64,000 bases of DNA, taken from contig NZ_LIQZ01000159.1 in the NCBI RefSeq assembly GCF_001418655.1, positions 1-64,000 of the forward strand, read 5' to 3'. A program made the position numbers and the translations under genes. Positions 34,153 to 42,274 of the stretch are shown in pieces. The notes beneath the pieces are model-generated. The model ran no database searches. It was given only the letters and a program-made list of their open reading frames with translations, and was not told where the DNA came from. Each line of letters opens with the position of its first letter. Position 1 is the stretch's first letter. The stretch comes from Streptomyces phaeochromogenes. Lineage in GTDB: Bacteria > Actinomycetota > Actinomycetes > Streptomycetales > Streptomycetaceae.

Positions 34153-35382
34153 TCAGTCGATGATGGTGTAACCCGCCTTCCGCAGCGCGGAGTTCACCTC
34201 GGCACAGTGCTCCGGTCCCTTGGTCTCCAGGTGCAGTTCGACCTCCACCTCCGTGAGCCCGAGCCGTGGGTCGGTCCGTACGTGGCTCACATCGAGGACG
34301 TTAGCGTCCACCACTGACAACACCCCGAGAAGTGTGGCCAGAGCGCCGGGACGGTCGGTCAGCCGCAGCGTGACCGCCAGGTAGCGACCGCCCGCCGCCA
34401 TGCCGTGGCGCAGGATGCGCTGCATCAGCAGCGGGTCCACGTTCCCGCCGGACAGCAGCGCCACGACCGGGCCCTCGAAGGCCTCCGGCTCGCTGAGCAG
34501 CGCCGCGACGGGGCTCGCTCCGGCCGGCTCGACGACCAGTTTGGCCCGCTCCAGGCAGAGCAGCAGCGCGCTGGACAGATCGTTCTCGGAGACCGTACGG
34601 ACCTCGTCCACCAGGTCGCCGATGATTCCGAACGGCACGTCGCCGGGCCGCCCGACCTTGATGCCGTCGGCCATCGTCGCGGGGTTCTCGATGGACAGCG
34701 GCCGGCCGGCCGCCAGCGAGGGCGGGTACGCGGCGGCGCCGGCCGCCTGCACGCCCACGATCCGTACGTCCGGCCGCAGCGCCTTCACCGCGACCGCGAT
34801 GCCCGCGGCGAGACCGCCGCCGCCGATGCCGACGACGATCGTGCGCACCTCGGGGCACTGCTCCAGGATCTCCAGGCCGACCGTGCCCTGCCCGGCGATG
34901 ATGTCGGGATGGTCGAAGGGGTGGATGAAGACGGCGCCCGTCTCGGCCGCGTACTCCTGCGCGGCGGCCAGCGTCTCGTCCACCACCGTGCCGTGCGCGC
35001 GCACCTCGGCGCCGTAGTGCCGGGTCGCCGCGACCTTCGGCAGCGGGGCGCCCTTGGGCATGAACACCGTGGAGCGCACACCCAGCAGGGAGGAGGCGAG
35101 GGCGACGCCCTGCGCGTGGTTCCCCGCGCTCGCCGCGACCACACCGGCGGCCCGCTCCTCGGGGCTCAGTCCGGCGATCCGCACGTACGCGCCGCGCAGT
35201 TTGAACGAACCCGTCCGCTGGAGGTTCTCGCATTTGAAGTGGACCGGCGCGCCCACCAGCCGGGACAGGTACCTGCTGCCCTCCATGGCGGTCATCCGCG
35301 CCACGCCCGCCAGCATCTTCTGCGCGCCGCGTACATCGTCGAGGGTCACCAGCGGCAAGGAGTCAGCCGTGCGGTAGCTCAT
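34153..35382 (-). CDS. Threonine dehydratase (threonine ammonia-lyase) with ACT-like domain
   Basis: A 409-residue fold-type II PLP enzyme converting threonine (or serine) to 2-oxobutyrate (pyruvate) and ammonia. The PLP lysine is Lys61 in RTGSFKLRGAY; the glycine-rich phosphate loop is GIGGGGLAAG. A single C-terminal ACT-like domain (about 335-409; TLRLTDRPGALATLLGVLS) is the form found in catabolic/short biosynthetic actinomycete enzymes, implying allosteric control by an amino acid. I use ATG 35382; a GTG at 35388 would add two residues. It is divergent from a MarR-family gene, which could regulate it. Confidence 0.9.
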   Translation of the reverse strand: MSYRTADSLPLVTLDDVRGAQKMLAGVARMTAMEGSRYLSRLVGAPVHFKCENLQRTGSFKLRGAYVRIAGLSPEERAAGVVAASAGNHAQGVALASSLLGVRSTVFMPKGAPLPKVAATRHYGAEVRAHGTVVDETLAAAQEYAAETGAVFIHPFDHPDIIAGQGTVGLEILEQCPEVRTIVVGIGGGGLAAGIAVAVKALRPDVRIVGVQAAGAAAYPPSLAAGRPLSIENPATMADGIKVGRPGDVPFGIIGDLVDEVRTVSENDLSSALLLCLERAKLVVEPAGASPVAALLSEPEAFEGPVVALLSGGNVDPLLMQRILRHGMAAGGRYLAVTLRLTDRPGALATLLGVLSVVDANVLDVSHVRTDPRLGLTEVEVELHLETKGPEHCAEVNSALRKAGYTIID

Positions 35383-35526
35383 GACCACCAGTCTCGCAGT
35401 TCACGTGGCGCCACACCGGCTGTGACCAACGTCCGAGACCGGTTTGCTCAGCGCAGGTACGGCCCGCCCCCCGTCCGCGTACTCTGTCCCCCAACCCAGC
35501 CCCACGCATGAATAGAGCCTCCGGCC

Positions 35527-36045
35527 ATGCCCACAACACCTGAAATGTCGATGGACATGACGACCGTCGGTGACACCGGTCTTCTCGAAGCGCTGCAGCA
35601 CGAGGTGGCGGTGTTCGCCCGCCGTGCCGAACAGACCCGGCTCGGCGGGGTCGGCCAGGTGCGCAACTCCATGGACCGTGCCGCATACCTGCTGCTCAAC
35701 CGCCTCGACAAGGAGGGGCCGATGGGCGTCAAGGCACTCGCCGCGAGCATGGGCATCGACTCGTCGACGGTCACCCGGCAGGTCGCCCCGCTCGTCGACA
35801 CCGGGCTCGTCAAGCGCACCTCCCACCCGGAGGACGGACGTGCCGTGGTGCTCCAGTTGTCCCCGCGCGGGCTCTCCCGCCTGGAGGAAGTGCGGTCCTC
35901 CAGGCGTCAGTTGATGGCAGAGCTGACCCAGGAATGGGCCCCCGAGGAGCGCGAGGCCTTCTGCACGCTGCTCACCCGGTTCAACCTCGCGCTCTCCGCC
36001 CGCATGGCCGCATCGCCCTCCGCGGAGGCACCGGAGCCTTCCTGA
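35527..36045 (+). CDS. MarR-family transcriptional regulator
   Basis: A 172-residue winged-helix protein. The recognition region is residues 58-95 (GPMGVKALAASMGIDSSTVT RQVAPLVDTGLV) and the wing is KRTSHPEDGRAVVLQLS. N- and C-terminal helices would form the dimer. The ATG at 35527 follows a weak purine stretch (GAGCCTCCGGCC). It is divergent from threonine dehydratase across 144 nt, the usual layout for a MarR regulator and its target, although no clear palindrome is seen there. The ligand is unknown. Confidence 0.88.
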   Translation: MPTTPEMSMDMTTVGDTGLLEALQHEVAVFARRAEQTRLGGVGQVRNSMDRAAYLLLNRLDKEGPMGVKALAASMGIDSSTVTRQVAPLVDTGLVKRTSHPEDGRAVVLQLSPRGLSRLEEVRSSRRQLMAELTQEWAPEEREAFCTLLTRFNLALSARMAASPSAEAPEPS

Positions 36046-36112
36046 ACCACCCCGCGCGCACCGCATCGGCCCCGGCCTCTTGACCGGGGACCCGCGCCTG
36101 GCCTCATATGAG

Positions 36113-36164
36113 ACCGGGTCCTGTCGTACGCGGCTGTCCTCGGCGTACGTCTCCAGGACCCGGT
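36113..36164. promoter_or_regulatory. Long hairpin in the leader of the sigma-like gene
   Basis: ACCGGGTCCTG (36113-36123) pairs perfectly with CAGGACCCGGT (36154-36164), and inside it GTACGC (36126-36131) pairs with GCGTAC (36143-36148). The structure ends 21 nt before the ATG at 36186. It could terminate the MarR transcript, attenuate the downstream gene, or both. It is the only strong structure in this gap. Confidence 0.6.
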
Positions 36165-36185
36165 TTCCCTCAGCCGGGAGGCGCG

Positions 36186-36695
36186 ATGCGAGAGCGGCAG
36201 GCGTCCCAGAACGCCCGCCGGGCCCGGGAGTTCGAGGCGTTCGTCGCGGGCGCGGCAGGGCGGCTGCTGCATGCCGCCACACTGCTCACGGCGGAGCCCC
36301 CGGACGACAACCCGCGCGCGCGGCGCCTGCTCACGGCCGCCCTCGCCCATACGTACGCCTCCTGGGACCGGCTGCGCGGCGAGGACCCGTACGACCGGAC
36401 CCGGCAGCAGCTGGCCGTGCGCTTCGCGCGCGCGGCGTGGCATCAGTACGGCGCCCCGGGCTGGGCACACCCCCGGGGCCACCCGAAACCCGACAGCGTC
36501 CTGTACTGCCTCACGCCCCAGGAGCGGCTGATCCTCGTGCTGCGCATGTACGAGGGCGTCGCCGAGGAGCAGGCCGCGGCGCTGCTGGGGCTGCCCACGG
36601 AGCGCGTACGGGCGATCTGCGCGCGTGCCATGGCGACGCTGCTGCATCCGCCGCGGGAGGCCGCTCCGGTGATCGCGAAGGTGGCCCCGTCATGA
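36186..36695 (+). CDS. Sigma-70 region 4-like helix-turn-helix protein
   Basis: A 169-residue protein with an ECF-like sigma region 4 helix-turn-helix at residues 113-150 (LTPQERLILVLRMYEGVAEE QAAALLGLPTERVRAICARA). The N-terminal 100 residues are helical and Arg/Ala-rich but show no clear region 2 promoter-melting motif, so it may be a degenerate sigma factor or a sigma-like regulator. ATG 36186 follows GGGAGG. It overlaps the next gene (ATGA), a small membrane protein, in the way sigma/anti-sigma pairs do. Nothing shows which promoters it would act on. Confidence 0.75.
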   Translation: MRERQASQNARRAREFEAFVAGAAGRLLHAATLLTAEPPDDNPRARRLLTAALAHTYASWDRLRGEDPYDRTRQQLAVRFARAAWHQYGAPGWAHPRGHPKPDSVLYCLTPQERLILVLRMYEGVAEEQAAALLGLPTERVRAICARAMATLLHPPREAAPVIAKVAPS

Positions 36696-36943
36696 GCTCG
36701 ATGAGCCGCAGGGAGGCAGACGTCCGCCGGATCCTGGAGGAGCCGCAGCCAACCGTGCCGCCCGATCTGTACGGGGAGGCGCTGCGCCGCGGCGGGCGGA
36801 TGCTGCGCCGCAGGAGGGCGGCGAGGCGGCTGTTCTGGCTGCTGCTGTTCGCGGCGGCCGTGGCCTTCGTGGTGTGGGCGTCGCTGGCCCAGCCGTGGGT
36901 GGAGCCGCCGTCGGAGACGACTCCACCGCTGACCGGGTGGTGA
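36692..36943 (+). CDS. Small membrane protein coupled to the sigma-like gene
   Basis: An 83-residue protein: a cytoplasmic N-terminal half with an Arg-rich run (RRGGRMLRRRRAARR), one transmembrane helix (residues 47-67, LFWLLLFAAAVAFVVWASLA) and a short Pro/Thr-rich external tail. Its ATG lies inside the stop of the sigma-like gene (4-nt overlap). By position it could be an anti-sigma-like partner, but it has no zinc-binding (HxxxCxxC) or other anti-sigma motif, so this stays a guess. Confidence 0.65.
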   Translation: MSSMSRREADVRRILEEPQPTVPPDLYGEALRRGGRMLRRRRAARRLFWLLLFAAAVAFVVWASLAQPWVEPPSETTPPLTGW

Positions 36944-37010
36944 GCCCACCGGCGGCCGGTGGGGCCGTAGACCGGGTGTCCCGTTGCCCGGCCGGTGAGC
37001 CCGTCGGTGA

Positions 37011-38165
37011 CTAGCCCAGGGCCTGCTTGAGGTCCTGGAGGAGGTCGTCGATGTTCTCGATGCCTACGGAGAGGCGTACGAGGTCGGCGGGGACCTCCAG
37101 GAGGGACCCGGCCACGGACGCGTGGGTCATGCGCCCCGGGTGCTCGATCAGGGACTCGACGCCGCCCAGGGACTCGCCGAGCGTGAACACCTTGGCGCGG
37201 TTGCAGACCTCGACGGCCGCCTCCTCGCCGCCCTCGACCTGGAAGGAGACCATGCCGCCGAACGACTTCATCTGCTTGGCGGCGATCTCGTGACCGGGGT
37301 GCTCCGGGAGGCCCGGATACAGAACGCGCGTCACGCGCGCGTGCCGGGTGAGCATCTCCGCGACCTGGGTGGCGTTCTCGCTGTGCCGGTCCATGCGGAC
37401 GGCGAGCGTCTTGATGCCGCGCAGGACCAGCCAGGCGTCCATGGGCCCGGCGACCGCGCCCATCGCGTTCTGGTGGTAGGCGAGCTCCTCGCCGAGCGCC
37501 TGGTCGGCGACCACGAGCGCGCCGCCGACGACGTCCGAGTGGCCGCCCATGTACTTGGTCAGCGAGTGCACGACGACGTCCGCGCCGAGCGCGAGCGGCT
37601 GCTGGAGGTAAGGGCTGGCGAAGGTGTTGTCGACGACCAGCTTGGCGCCGGCCTCGCGCGCGACCTGCGAGAGCGCGGCGATGTCGGTGATGCCGAGGAG
37701 AGGGTTGGAGGGGGTCTCCACCCAGACGGCCTTGGTCTTCGGGGTGATGGCGGCCCGTACGGCCGCGGGGTCGCTGGTGTCGGCGACCGACCACTCCACG
37801 CCCCACCGGGAGACGACCTTCGCGAAGAGGCGGAACGTGCCGCCGTACGCGTCATTGGGGATGACCACGTGGTCGCCCGGGCTGAGCAGCGTACGCAACA
37901 GGCAGTCCTCGGCCGCCAGTCCGGACGCGAACGCGAGCCCGCGGCGACCGCCCTCCAGGGCGGCGAGGTTCTCCTCCAGGGCGGTCCTGGTGGGGTTGGC
38001 GCTGCGGCTGTACTCGTAGCCGCCGCGCAGACCTCCGACGCCGTCCTGCTTGTAGGTCGAAACCTGGTAGATCGGCGGGACGACCGCGCCGGTGAGGGGA
38101 TCGGCGGTGTTGCCCGCGTGGATCGCCACGGTTTCGAAGTGCTGGCTGATGTGCCTGTCGCTCAT
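37011..38165 (-). CDS. metB: Cystathionine gamma-synthase
   Basis: A 384-residue Cys/Met-metabolism PLP enzyme that condenses an O-acyl-homoserine with cysteine to cystathionine, on the route to methionine. The PLP lysine is Lys204 in HSLTKYMGGHSD. Family landmarks are YEYSRSANPTR (51-60), PNDAYGGTFRL and VESLIEHPGRMTHAS near the C-terminus. Cystathionine gamma-lyase is an alternative within the same family; the HFETVAIHAGN start and the overall length fit the synthase as usually annotated in streptomycetes. ATG 38165 is preceded by a weak site. It has its own promoter in the GC-rich gap to 38408. Confidence 0.88.
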   Translation of the reverse strand: MSDRHISQHFETVAIHAGNTADPLTGAVVPPIYQVSTYKQDGVGGLRGGYEYSRSANPTRTALEENLAALEGGRRGLAFASGLAAEDCLLRTLLSPGDHVVIPNDAYGGTFRLFAKVVSRWGVEWSVADTSDPAAVRAAITPKTKAVWVETPSNPLLGITDIAALSQVAREAGAKLVVDNTFASPYLQQPLALGADVVVHSLTKYMGGHSDVVGGALVVADQALGEELAYHQNAMGAVAGPMDAWLVLRGIKTLAVRMDRHSENATQVAEMLTRHARVTRVLYPGLPEHPGHEIAAKQMKSFGGMVSFQVEGGEEAAVEVCNRAKVFTLGESLGGVESLIEHPGRMTHASVAGSLLEVPADLVRLSVGIENIDDLLQDLKQALG

Positions 38166-38324
38166 GGGCACCGAGGGTAATGCGCTCGCGGGGAAAGTGA
38201 CGGCATGGGGCTTGGGTGTGGACCGGGGTGGGGGGTGGGCGCGGGTCTGGTGCGAGTCTGGCGCGGGTCCGGCGCAGGCCTGGCGGCGGGTCCGGCGCGG
38301 GCCTGGGACCAGGATGCGCGCGGG

Positions 38325-38360
38325 TTTTCCACAGGAGGCGCCGACCGTTTTCCACAGGAG
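38325..38360. promoter_or_regulatory. Pair of DnaA-box-like sequences
   Basis: TTTTCCACAGGAG occurs twice (38325-38337 and 38348-38360), 23 nt apart. TTTTCCACA differs at one base from the streptomycete DnaA box TTGTCCACA. The pair lies between divergent metB and the gene at 38409. Two copies are far too few for an origin; they could titrate DnaA or be coincidental repeats. Confidence 0.3.
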
Positions 38361-38408
38361 CGGTGACCGGGTTCGCCATTTGTCGGACGAGTCTGGTTCG
38401 CTTGGGGC

Positions 38409-39530
38409 ATGGAGATTCTCTGGGTCCTGATGGCGATGCTCATGGTGAGCCTCATCCTCTGGCCGTACCTTCTGCGCAGGCGTGCCGGTGGCATCCAGCA
38501 GGTCGCTCCGGGCGACCCGGACGCGGCCGACCCGGCGAACTACGGCTTCCTTCGCCAGGAGGAGCTGGACATCCGCATGCCCGGCCCCGACCAGGACCTG
38601 CTGGAGGTCCTGGACCTGGTGCAGCGCGCCCAGGACTACCGGGCGGCGTCGCAGCTCCTGGCCGGCACCGAGATCGAGGGCGAGCGGCGCTGGCAGCGCG
38701 TGCAGGCCTTCGCGGGCGCCGCGTCGCTTGAGCTGCAGCAGCGCCCCGGCGGGGTGAGCGACTCCCCCGGCGGGCAGTGGCTGCGGGTGTGGCGGGCCGA
38801 GAATCCCAAGGACGCGGGCGGCGCCGCCGTGCACGCGGAATTCCTGGTGCAGCAGGCGTGGCGTACGTCGTCGCCGGGGACGGACGAGTTCCGGATCATC
38901 ATGGAGGAGGCGAGGGCGGCCTGCGGTGAGGCCGCGCTGCTGTCTCCGGGCGACCCGATCCCGTACGTCATCGAGCTCTCCGTGGGCCGCGGACTCGACT
39001 ACCCCCAGGCGGAGTTCGAGAAGGTCTGGCTGAAGATCCTGGACCGCGCGCCCGCGCACATGGGGGCGCATCTGGCGGCGCTGCACTACTGGTGCGAGAA
39101 GTGGCACGGCTCGCGCGAGGTGGCGTACTCCTTCGCGGAGGCGGCGGCGGCCCGGGCGCCCCAGGGTTCCCTCCTGGCCGCGATGCCCCTCTTCGCCGTC
39201 TTCGAGCACCTCCCCGAGGTGAACCTGGTCAGCAGCTTCTACCAGAGCGAGGTCGTCACCAAGGCGGTCCACGGCGCCCTCTACGCGGTCCACTCGGCCC
39301 GCCCCGACGACCCGATGCTCGCCCACGTCCGCCACCTCCTGGTCTGCTTCCTGGTCCGCAGCGAACGCTGGTCGGAGGCCATGACCCAGCTGGTCCACGT
39401 CGACGGCCACGTGGGAGCCCTCCCCTGGACCCTGACATCCGACCCGGCAGCGGACTACGCGGTGTACCGCGCCCTGGCGGTCGGCGGCTACGAGGCGAAC
39501 GGGGGGAGCCCGGCTACGCTGCCGCACTGA
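38409..39530 (+). CDS. Hypothetical protein with TPR-like helical repeats (DUF4034-like)
   Basis: A 373-residue protein with an N-terminal membrane anchor (residues 3-21, ILWVLMAMLMVSLILWPYL) followed by a cytoplasmic alpha-helical domain. The layout (a pair of helices beginning DLLEVLDLVQRAQDYRAASQLL, later YVIELSVGRGLDYPQAEFEKVW and HLAALHYWCEKWHGS) resembles DUF4034-type proteins, which are TPR-like; I assign this with moderate confidence only. It is monocistronic and divergent from metB. Function unknown. Confidence 0.72.
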   Translation: MEILWVLMAMLMVSLILWPYLLRRRAGGIQQVAPGDPDAADPANYGFLRQEELDIRMPGPDQDLLEVLDLVQRAQDYRAASQLLAGTEIEGERRWQRVQAFAGAASLELQQRPGGVSDSPGGQWLRVWRAENPKDAGGAAVHAEFLVQQAWRTSSPGTDEFRIIMEEARAACGEAALLSPGDPIPYVIELSVGRGLDYPQAEFEKVWLKILDRAPAHMGAHLAALHYWCEKWHGSREVAYSFAEAAAARAPQGSLLAAMPLFAVFEHLPEVNLVSSFYQSEVVTKAVHGALYAVHSARPDDPMLAHVRHLLVCFLVRSERWSEAMTQLVHVDGHVGALPWTLTSDPAADYAVYRALAVGGYEANGGSPATLPH

Positions 39531-39734
39531 GCGCGCCGGCCGCCTTCGGGCGGCCCTCCCTCGACCGGCCGACAAATGGCCGGAGCCGGGCGGAGTGACG
39601 GTGACGGTGACGGGCGGAACGGCGGTGGCTGCCCGATGGCCAAGTGGTGGGCCGGTGCCGAACCGACACCGGCCCGGATTGTTGCAGGGGGCTCAACCGT
39701 TGCCGCCACCGGAGTCAATCGCCGAGGAGACCGT

Positions 39735-40340
39735 ATGTTCCCGCACGGCCGTACTCCTCGGCTGCCCACCCTCGAGCAGGCTCTGCGCGGGCGCCGCGCA
39801 CCGACGTACTCCATCCCCGATCGGCACAGAGTCCTCGGCAACCCGCTGCTCGGCCCGTACCCCGAAGGCATGGAGATCGCCGACTTCGGCCTGGGCTGCT
39901 TCTGGGGCGCGGCGCGCAAGTTCTCGCAGCTCCCGACCGGCGTCCACACGATCCTGGCGGGCTACCAGGGCGGCTTCACCGGGCACCCCACATACGAGGA
40001 GGTCTGCTCGGGCCTGACCGGCCACGCCGAAGCGGTCCGAGTCGTCCACAACTCCGCCGTGATCCCGTACGAGAGCTTCCTCAAGCTCTTCCGGGAGTCC
40101 CACGACCCGCCCCAGGCAGCAACCGCCGAGTCCTCCCGCACCGCCTACCAGAAGGTCCTCACGGTCTCGGGCTACGGCACGATCGCCACGGAGATCCTCC
40201 CGGCGGAGGGGCGGACATTCCATCCGGCTGAGGGGTACCACCAGCAGTATCTTTCGGGCAGCAAAAACCCGGACGGGTGCTGCGGGCTGGGTGGGACCGG
40301 CGTCTCCTGCCCGGTCGGCGTAGCCCAGGCCGATGGCTGA
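39735..40340 (+). CDS. Internally deleted peptide-methionine (S)-S-oxide reductase (MsrA) paralogue
   Basis: An open frame of 201 residues clearly homologous to MsrA: catalytic Cys55 in GLGCFWGAARKF, TGHAEAVRVV with the active-site Glu, YHQQYL and a Cys-containing tail (CCGLGGTGVSCPVG). Between ESHDPPQ (121-127) and AATAESS the segment that normally carries the RQGND.G.QYRSAIY motif is missing, about 25 residues, including the Asp and Tyr that help bind the sulphoxide. The deletion is in frame. The protein is therefore probably inactive or altered, and an intact MsrA is encoded at 43108. Its last codons overlap the start of the next gene (40333), and its 3' end recurs at 41683 and 42275. It marks the left edge of the accessory island. 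Confidence 0.85.
   Translation: MFPHGRTPRLPTLEQALRGRRAPTYSIPDRHRVLGNPLLGPYPEGMEIADFGLGCFWGAARKFSQLPTGVHTILAGYQGGFTGHPTYEEVCSGLTGHAEAVRVVHNSAVIPYESFLKLFRESHDPPQAATAESSRTAYQKVLTVSGYGTIATEILPAEGRTFHPAEGYHQQYLSGSKNPDGCCGLGGTGVSCPVGVAQADG
40239..40340 (+). repeat. msrA 3'-end repeat, copy 1 (within the gene)
   Basis: The last 34 codons of the resident msrA (HQQYLSGSKN... ending ADG-stop). The same segment recurs as copies 2 and 3. Copy 1 shares TATCTTTCGRGCAGC and CCCGGTCGG with copy 3. The ATG of the following immunity-like gene lies inside its final codons. Confidence 0.85.
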
Positions 40341-40671
40341 GCCCCTCCCGCTGAACGTCGCGGCGACATTGAACGCGCTGCTGACCGGCGCCGATCCGGT
40401 GAGCAGCGCGCTGCGCGACCAGATCCCTCATACGCAGGTGGCCGGCTCGTGTGGTTGTGGCTGCGTGACGGTCGATCTTGTGGTGGACGATGCGGCGGTC
40501 CCGCCGGCCCCCGCTCACCGCAATCCGGCCGCGGACGCCTGGTACACCGAACCGGAGGACGCCGGCGTCATGGTCTTCACGAAGGACGGCTACCTCTCAC
40601 TGCTGGAGATCTACTCGACGTCCACCGAGCCGATCACTGCCTGGCCAGAGTCCCGCTTCATCGAACGCTGA
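40333..40671 (+). CDS. Small orphan protein, immunity-type family
   Basis: A 112-residue soluble protein starting at ATG 40333, inside the last codons of msrA. The pattern SALRDQIPHTQVAGSCGCGC, then TVDLVVD, then GVMVFTKDGYLSLLEIYS and ITAWP, matches a small actinomycete family I know only from orphan loci and polymorphic-toxin neighbourhoods, where it behaves like an immunity protein. No toxin gene lies next to it. The Cys-Gly-Cys-Gly-Cys cluster could bind metal. It follows msrA 3'-end copy 1 directly, as the DUF3885 gene follows copy 3. Confidence 0.68.
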   Translation: MAEPLPLNVAATLNALLTGADPVSSALRDQIPHTQVAGSCGCGCVTVDLVVDDAAVPPAPAHRNPAADAWYTEPEDAGVMVFTKDGYLSLLEIYSTSTEPITAWPESRFIER

Positions 40672-40823
40672 TCACCGGAGAGCTCAGGCACGAACACAAC
40701 CACGCCGAACGACAGCAGCCCGAGCCGGCACCCACCCCGCGCGATTGAGCGGGGAACTCGCCGTTCCTCGGCTCCTCGGCAGCATCTGGCCATCGCCATC
40801 ACTGCTGTCCTGCTCCTCGCGGC

Positions 40824-41111
40824 GTGGATCAACTCATAGGCGGGGCCGCGGCCGTCGTGGCAACGCTGTCCCTTGTCACCGCTGTCTGGTGCTTCTTCCA
40901 GGCACCCGTCACAAGCGGGGCACCAGTAAACGAGGCCGCACGGGCGGCTGCCGCAACAATGCCGGCGGACTCCTACTCGGCTGCCAGGCGACAACTGTTG
41001 CCTGCCCTCGATCAGTACCGCTTGACCCTGCGGCGGGGCATCCTGACTCAGCGGCGCTATGCATGGTGGACAGGGTTTCAGTCAGCCAGGGAGCGCGGCA
41101 CTGCCCGGTGA
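40824..41111 (+). CDS. Small single-pass membrane protein
   Basis: A 95-residue protein from GTG 40824 with an N-terminal hydrophobic helix (LIGGAAAVVATLSLVTAVWCFF) and a helical, Ala/Arg-rich remainder. It is followed 31 nt later by another membrane protein gene on the same strand, and the two probably form a unit. Base composition is visibly less GC-rich than the core genes, in line with an island gene. No family recognised; the 150 nt before it are non-coding. Confidence 0.55.
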   Translation: MDQLIGGAAAVVATLSLVTAVWCFFQAPVTSGAPVNEAARAAAATMPADSYSAARRQLLPALDQYRLTLRRGILTQRRYAWWTGFQSARERGTAR

Positions 41112-41142
41112 CGGATCAGAGCCAACCAGTCAGGAGCGAGCC

Positions 41143-41646
41143 ATGGGTGAGGCGTGGTCGGTCGGCAGTACGCTCGTAGCACTCCTGACCGCGATCGCAG
41201 CTTTCGTTGTCCCGCATCGCAGAGCACGGAAGGCAGACAGCGAAGCCGCAGTCCTACAGGCACGCTCGGCTGCGGGCCGCGCATCCTTGGTCACGGCTTC
41301 CGCCCCATGGTCGAGTAGCACGACGATTGACGTCGTGATCACCAACGGTGCACCCGCCGCCATCGCCGACGTGGACCTCCTCCGCGTCAACACGGCGGTA
41401 GAACCACAAGTCACTTGGCGCCTCAACCCGAACACCTCGAACAACACTTCGACGGCATGCATCTTGCAGCCTGGAGAATCACTGACGTCGCGTGTGCAGC
41501 TGCTCGATGCGGGAGGCGTACCCGTTTCACCGGAACGCGATATGAGGCTCGTGATCACCTTCGGCTTCCGAGACACAGATGGCCAGTGGTGGAAGCGAGA
41601 CATCGGCCAGCCGCCGCAGCCGTGTGAGACGCGCCCAGTCGCCTGA
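41143..41646 (+). CDS. Membrane-anchored protein with extracytoplasmic beta domain
   Basis: A 167-residue protein starting at ATG 41143, with AGGAGCGAG just upstream (an in-frame ATG at 41059 is rejected because it overlaps the previous gene). One N-terminal hydrophobic segment (STLVALLTAIAAFVVP) leads through a basic patch (HRRARKADSEA) to a beta-rich domain (TIDVVITNGAPAAIADVDLL; DMRLVITFGFRDTDGQWW). It is probably co-transcribed with 40824. It ends 36 nt before msrA 3'-end copy 2. Function unknown. Confidence 0.65.
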   Translation: MGEAWSVGSTLVALLTAIAAFVVPHRRARKADSEAAVLQARSAAGRASLVTASAPWSSSTTIDVVITNGAPAAIADVDLLRVNTAVEPQVTWRLNPNTSNNTSTACILQPGESLTSRVQLLDAGGVPVSPERDMRLVITFGFRDTDGQWWKRDIGQPPQPCETRPVA

Positions 41647-41682
41647 CCAGGACCGGCGGCGTACTTCACAAGCGAGTTGGGC

Positions 41683-41769
41683 CACCAGCAGTACCTCGAC
41701 AAGAATCCGGCGGGGTGCTGCGGGACTGGTGTGTCCTGCCCGATCGGTGTCGCTCCCGTAGAGGGCTGA
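41683..41769 (+). pseudogene. msrA 3'-end repeat, copy 2 (remnant)
   Basis: An open stretch encoding the terminal 28 residues of an MsrA (HQQYLDKNPAGCCGTGVSCP, then IGVAPVEG and stop), preceded by TSELG in frame. It lacks everything upstream of the MsrA C-terminus. It is closer to canonical MsrA (LDKNPAG) than the resident gene's own tail, so it was not copied from that gene. Its stop codon abuts the stop of the DUF5958 gene on the opposite strand (TGA|TCA). Confidence 0.8.
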
Positions 41770-42171
41770 TCACGTGACGGCGGGGCCCTCGTCCCGATGA
41801 GCGGTCAGCTGATGCCACGCATGGCTGCAACCGTCGGCGCAGTAGCGCTCGCGTCGACGGTTGTCGGCAATGGCGAACAGTGCGACCAGCAGGCGAAACG
41901 CTCTGGCTCGGTCGTAGGGCGGCAGGTGTGACATGTTCAGCCGCCAGCGGGTCAGCATCACGGCCGGTGTGTAGGTCGGACGCATTCCGGAGCGGGCGAT
42001 CGCCTCTTGGGCATCCGTCTCGACGGCGCGTGCCTGAACGCAGAACTGCACCAACTCCTTCAGGACAAGGCTCTGTTCGTCCTCGGCGAGGGCGGTGAAC
42101 CATGCCTTGCCTTCGGCCATGGGCCGAATCCCTTGCGCGAGCTTGTTAAGAATGACCTGCCGCTCGTGCAC
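41770..42171 (-). CDS. DUF5958 family protein
   Basis: A 133-residue soluble helical protein. The family pattern is clear: an Arg-X-Val-Ile-Leu-Asn-Lys-Leu-Ala-Gln-Gly start (RQVILNKLAQGIRPM), EGKAWFTALAEDEQ, SGMRPTYTPAVML, RAFRLLVALFAIADNRRRE and a C-terminal Cys/His pair (CADGCSHAWHQL). GTG 42171 is preceded by GGCGGAGAAC. DUF5958 proteins are small orphan or immunity-like proteins of streptomycetes; no enzymatic role is known to me. It occupies exactly the interval between msrA 3'-end copies 2 and 3, transcribed against them. Confidence 0.78.
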   Translation of the reverse strand: MHERQVILNKLAQGIRPMAEGKAWFTALAEDEQSLVLKELVQFCVQARAVETDAQEAIARSGMRPTYTPAVMLTRWRLNMSHLPPYDRARAFRLLVALFAIADNRRRERYCADGCSHAWHQLTAHRDEGPAVT

Positions 42172-42274
42172 GTTCTCCGCCCCCTCCGGCAGGACGACCC
42201 GCAAGCCCTTTGCCCTCCCCGATTGAACCAGGATGCCCACCTTGAGCCCGAGGAATATCGCCGACGATGGCGGC

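Noticed and set aside
38325..38360. Replication origin at the DnaA-box-like pair
   Set aside because: Streptomycete origins carry many DnaA boxes next to dnaA/dnaN; only two weak boxes occur here and no replication genes are near.
37011..39575. 854-codon frame extending metB upstream
   Set aside because: Only the last 384 residues (from ATG 38165) are MetB; the extension is antisense of the gene at 38409 and intergenic DNA.
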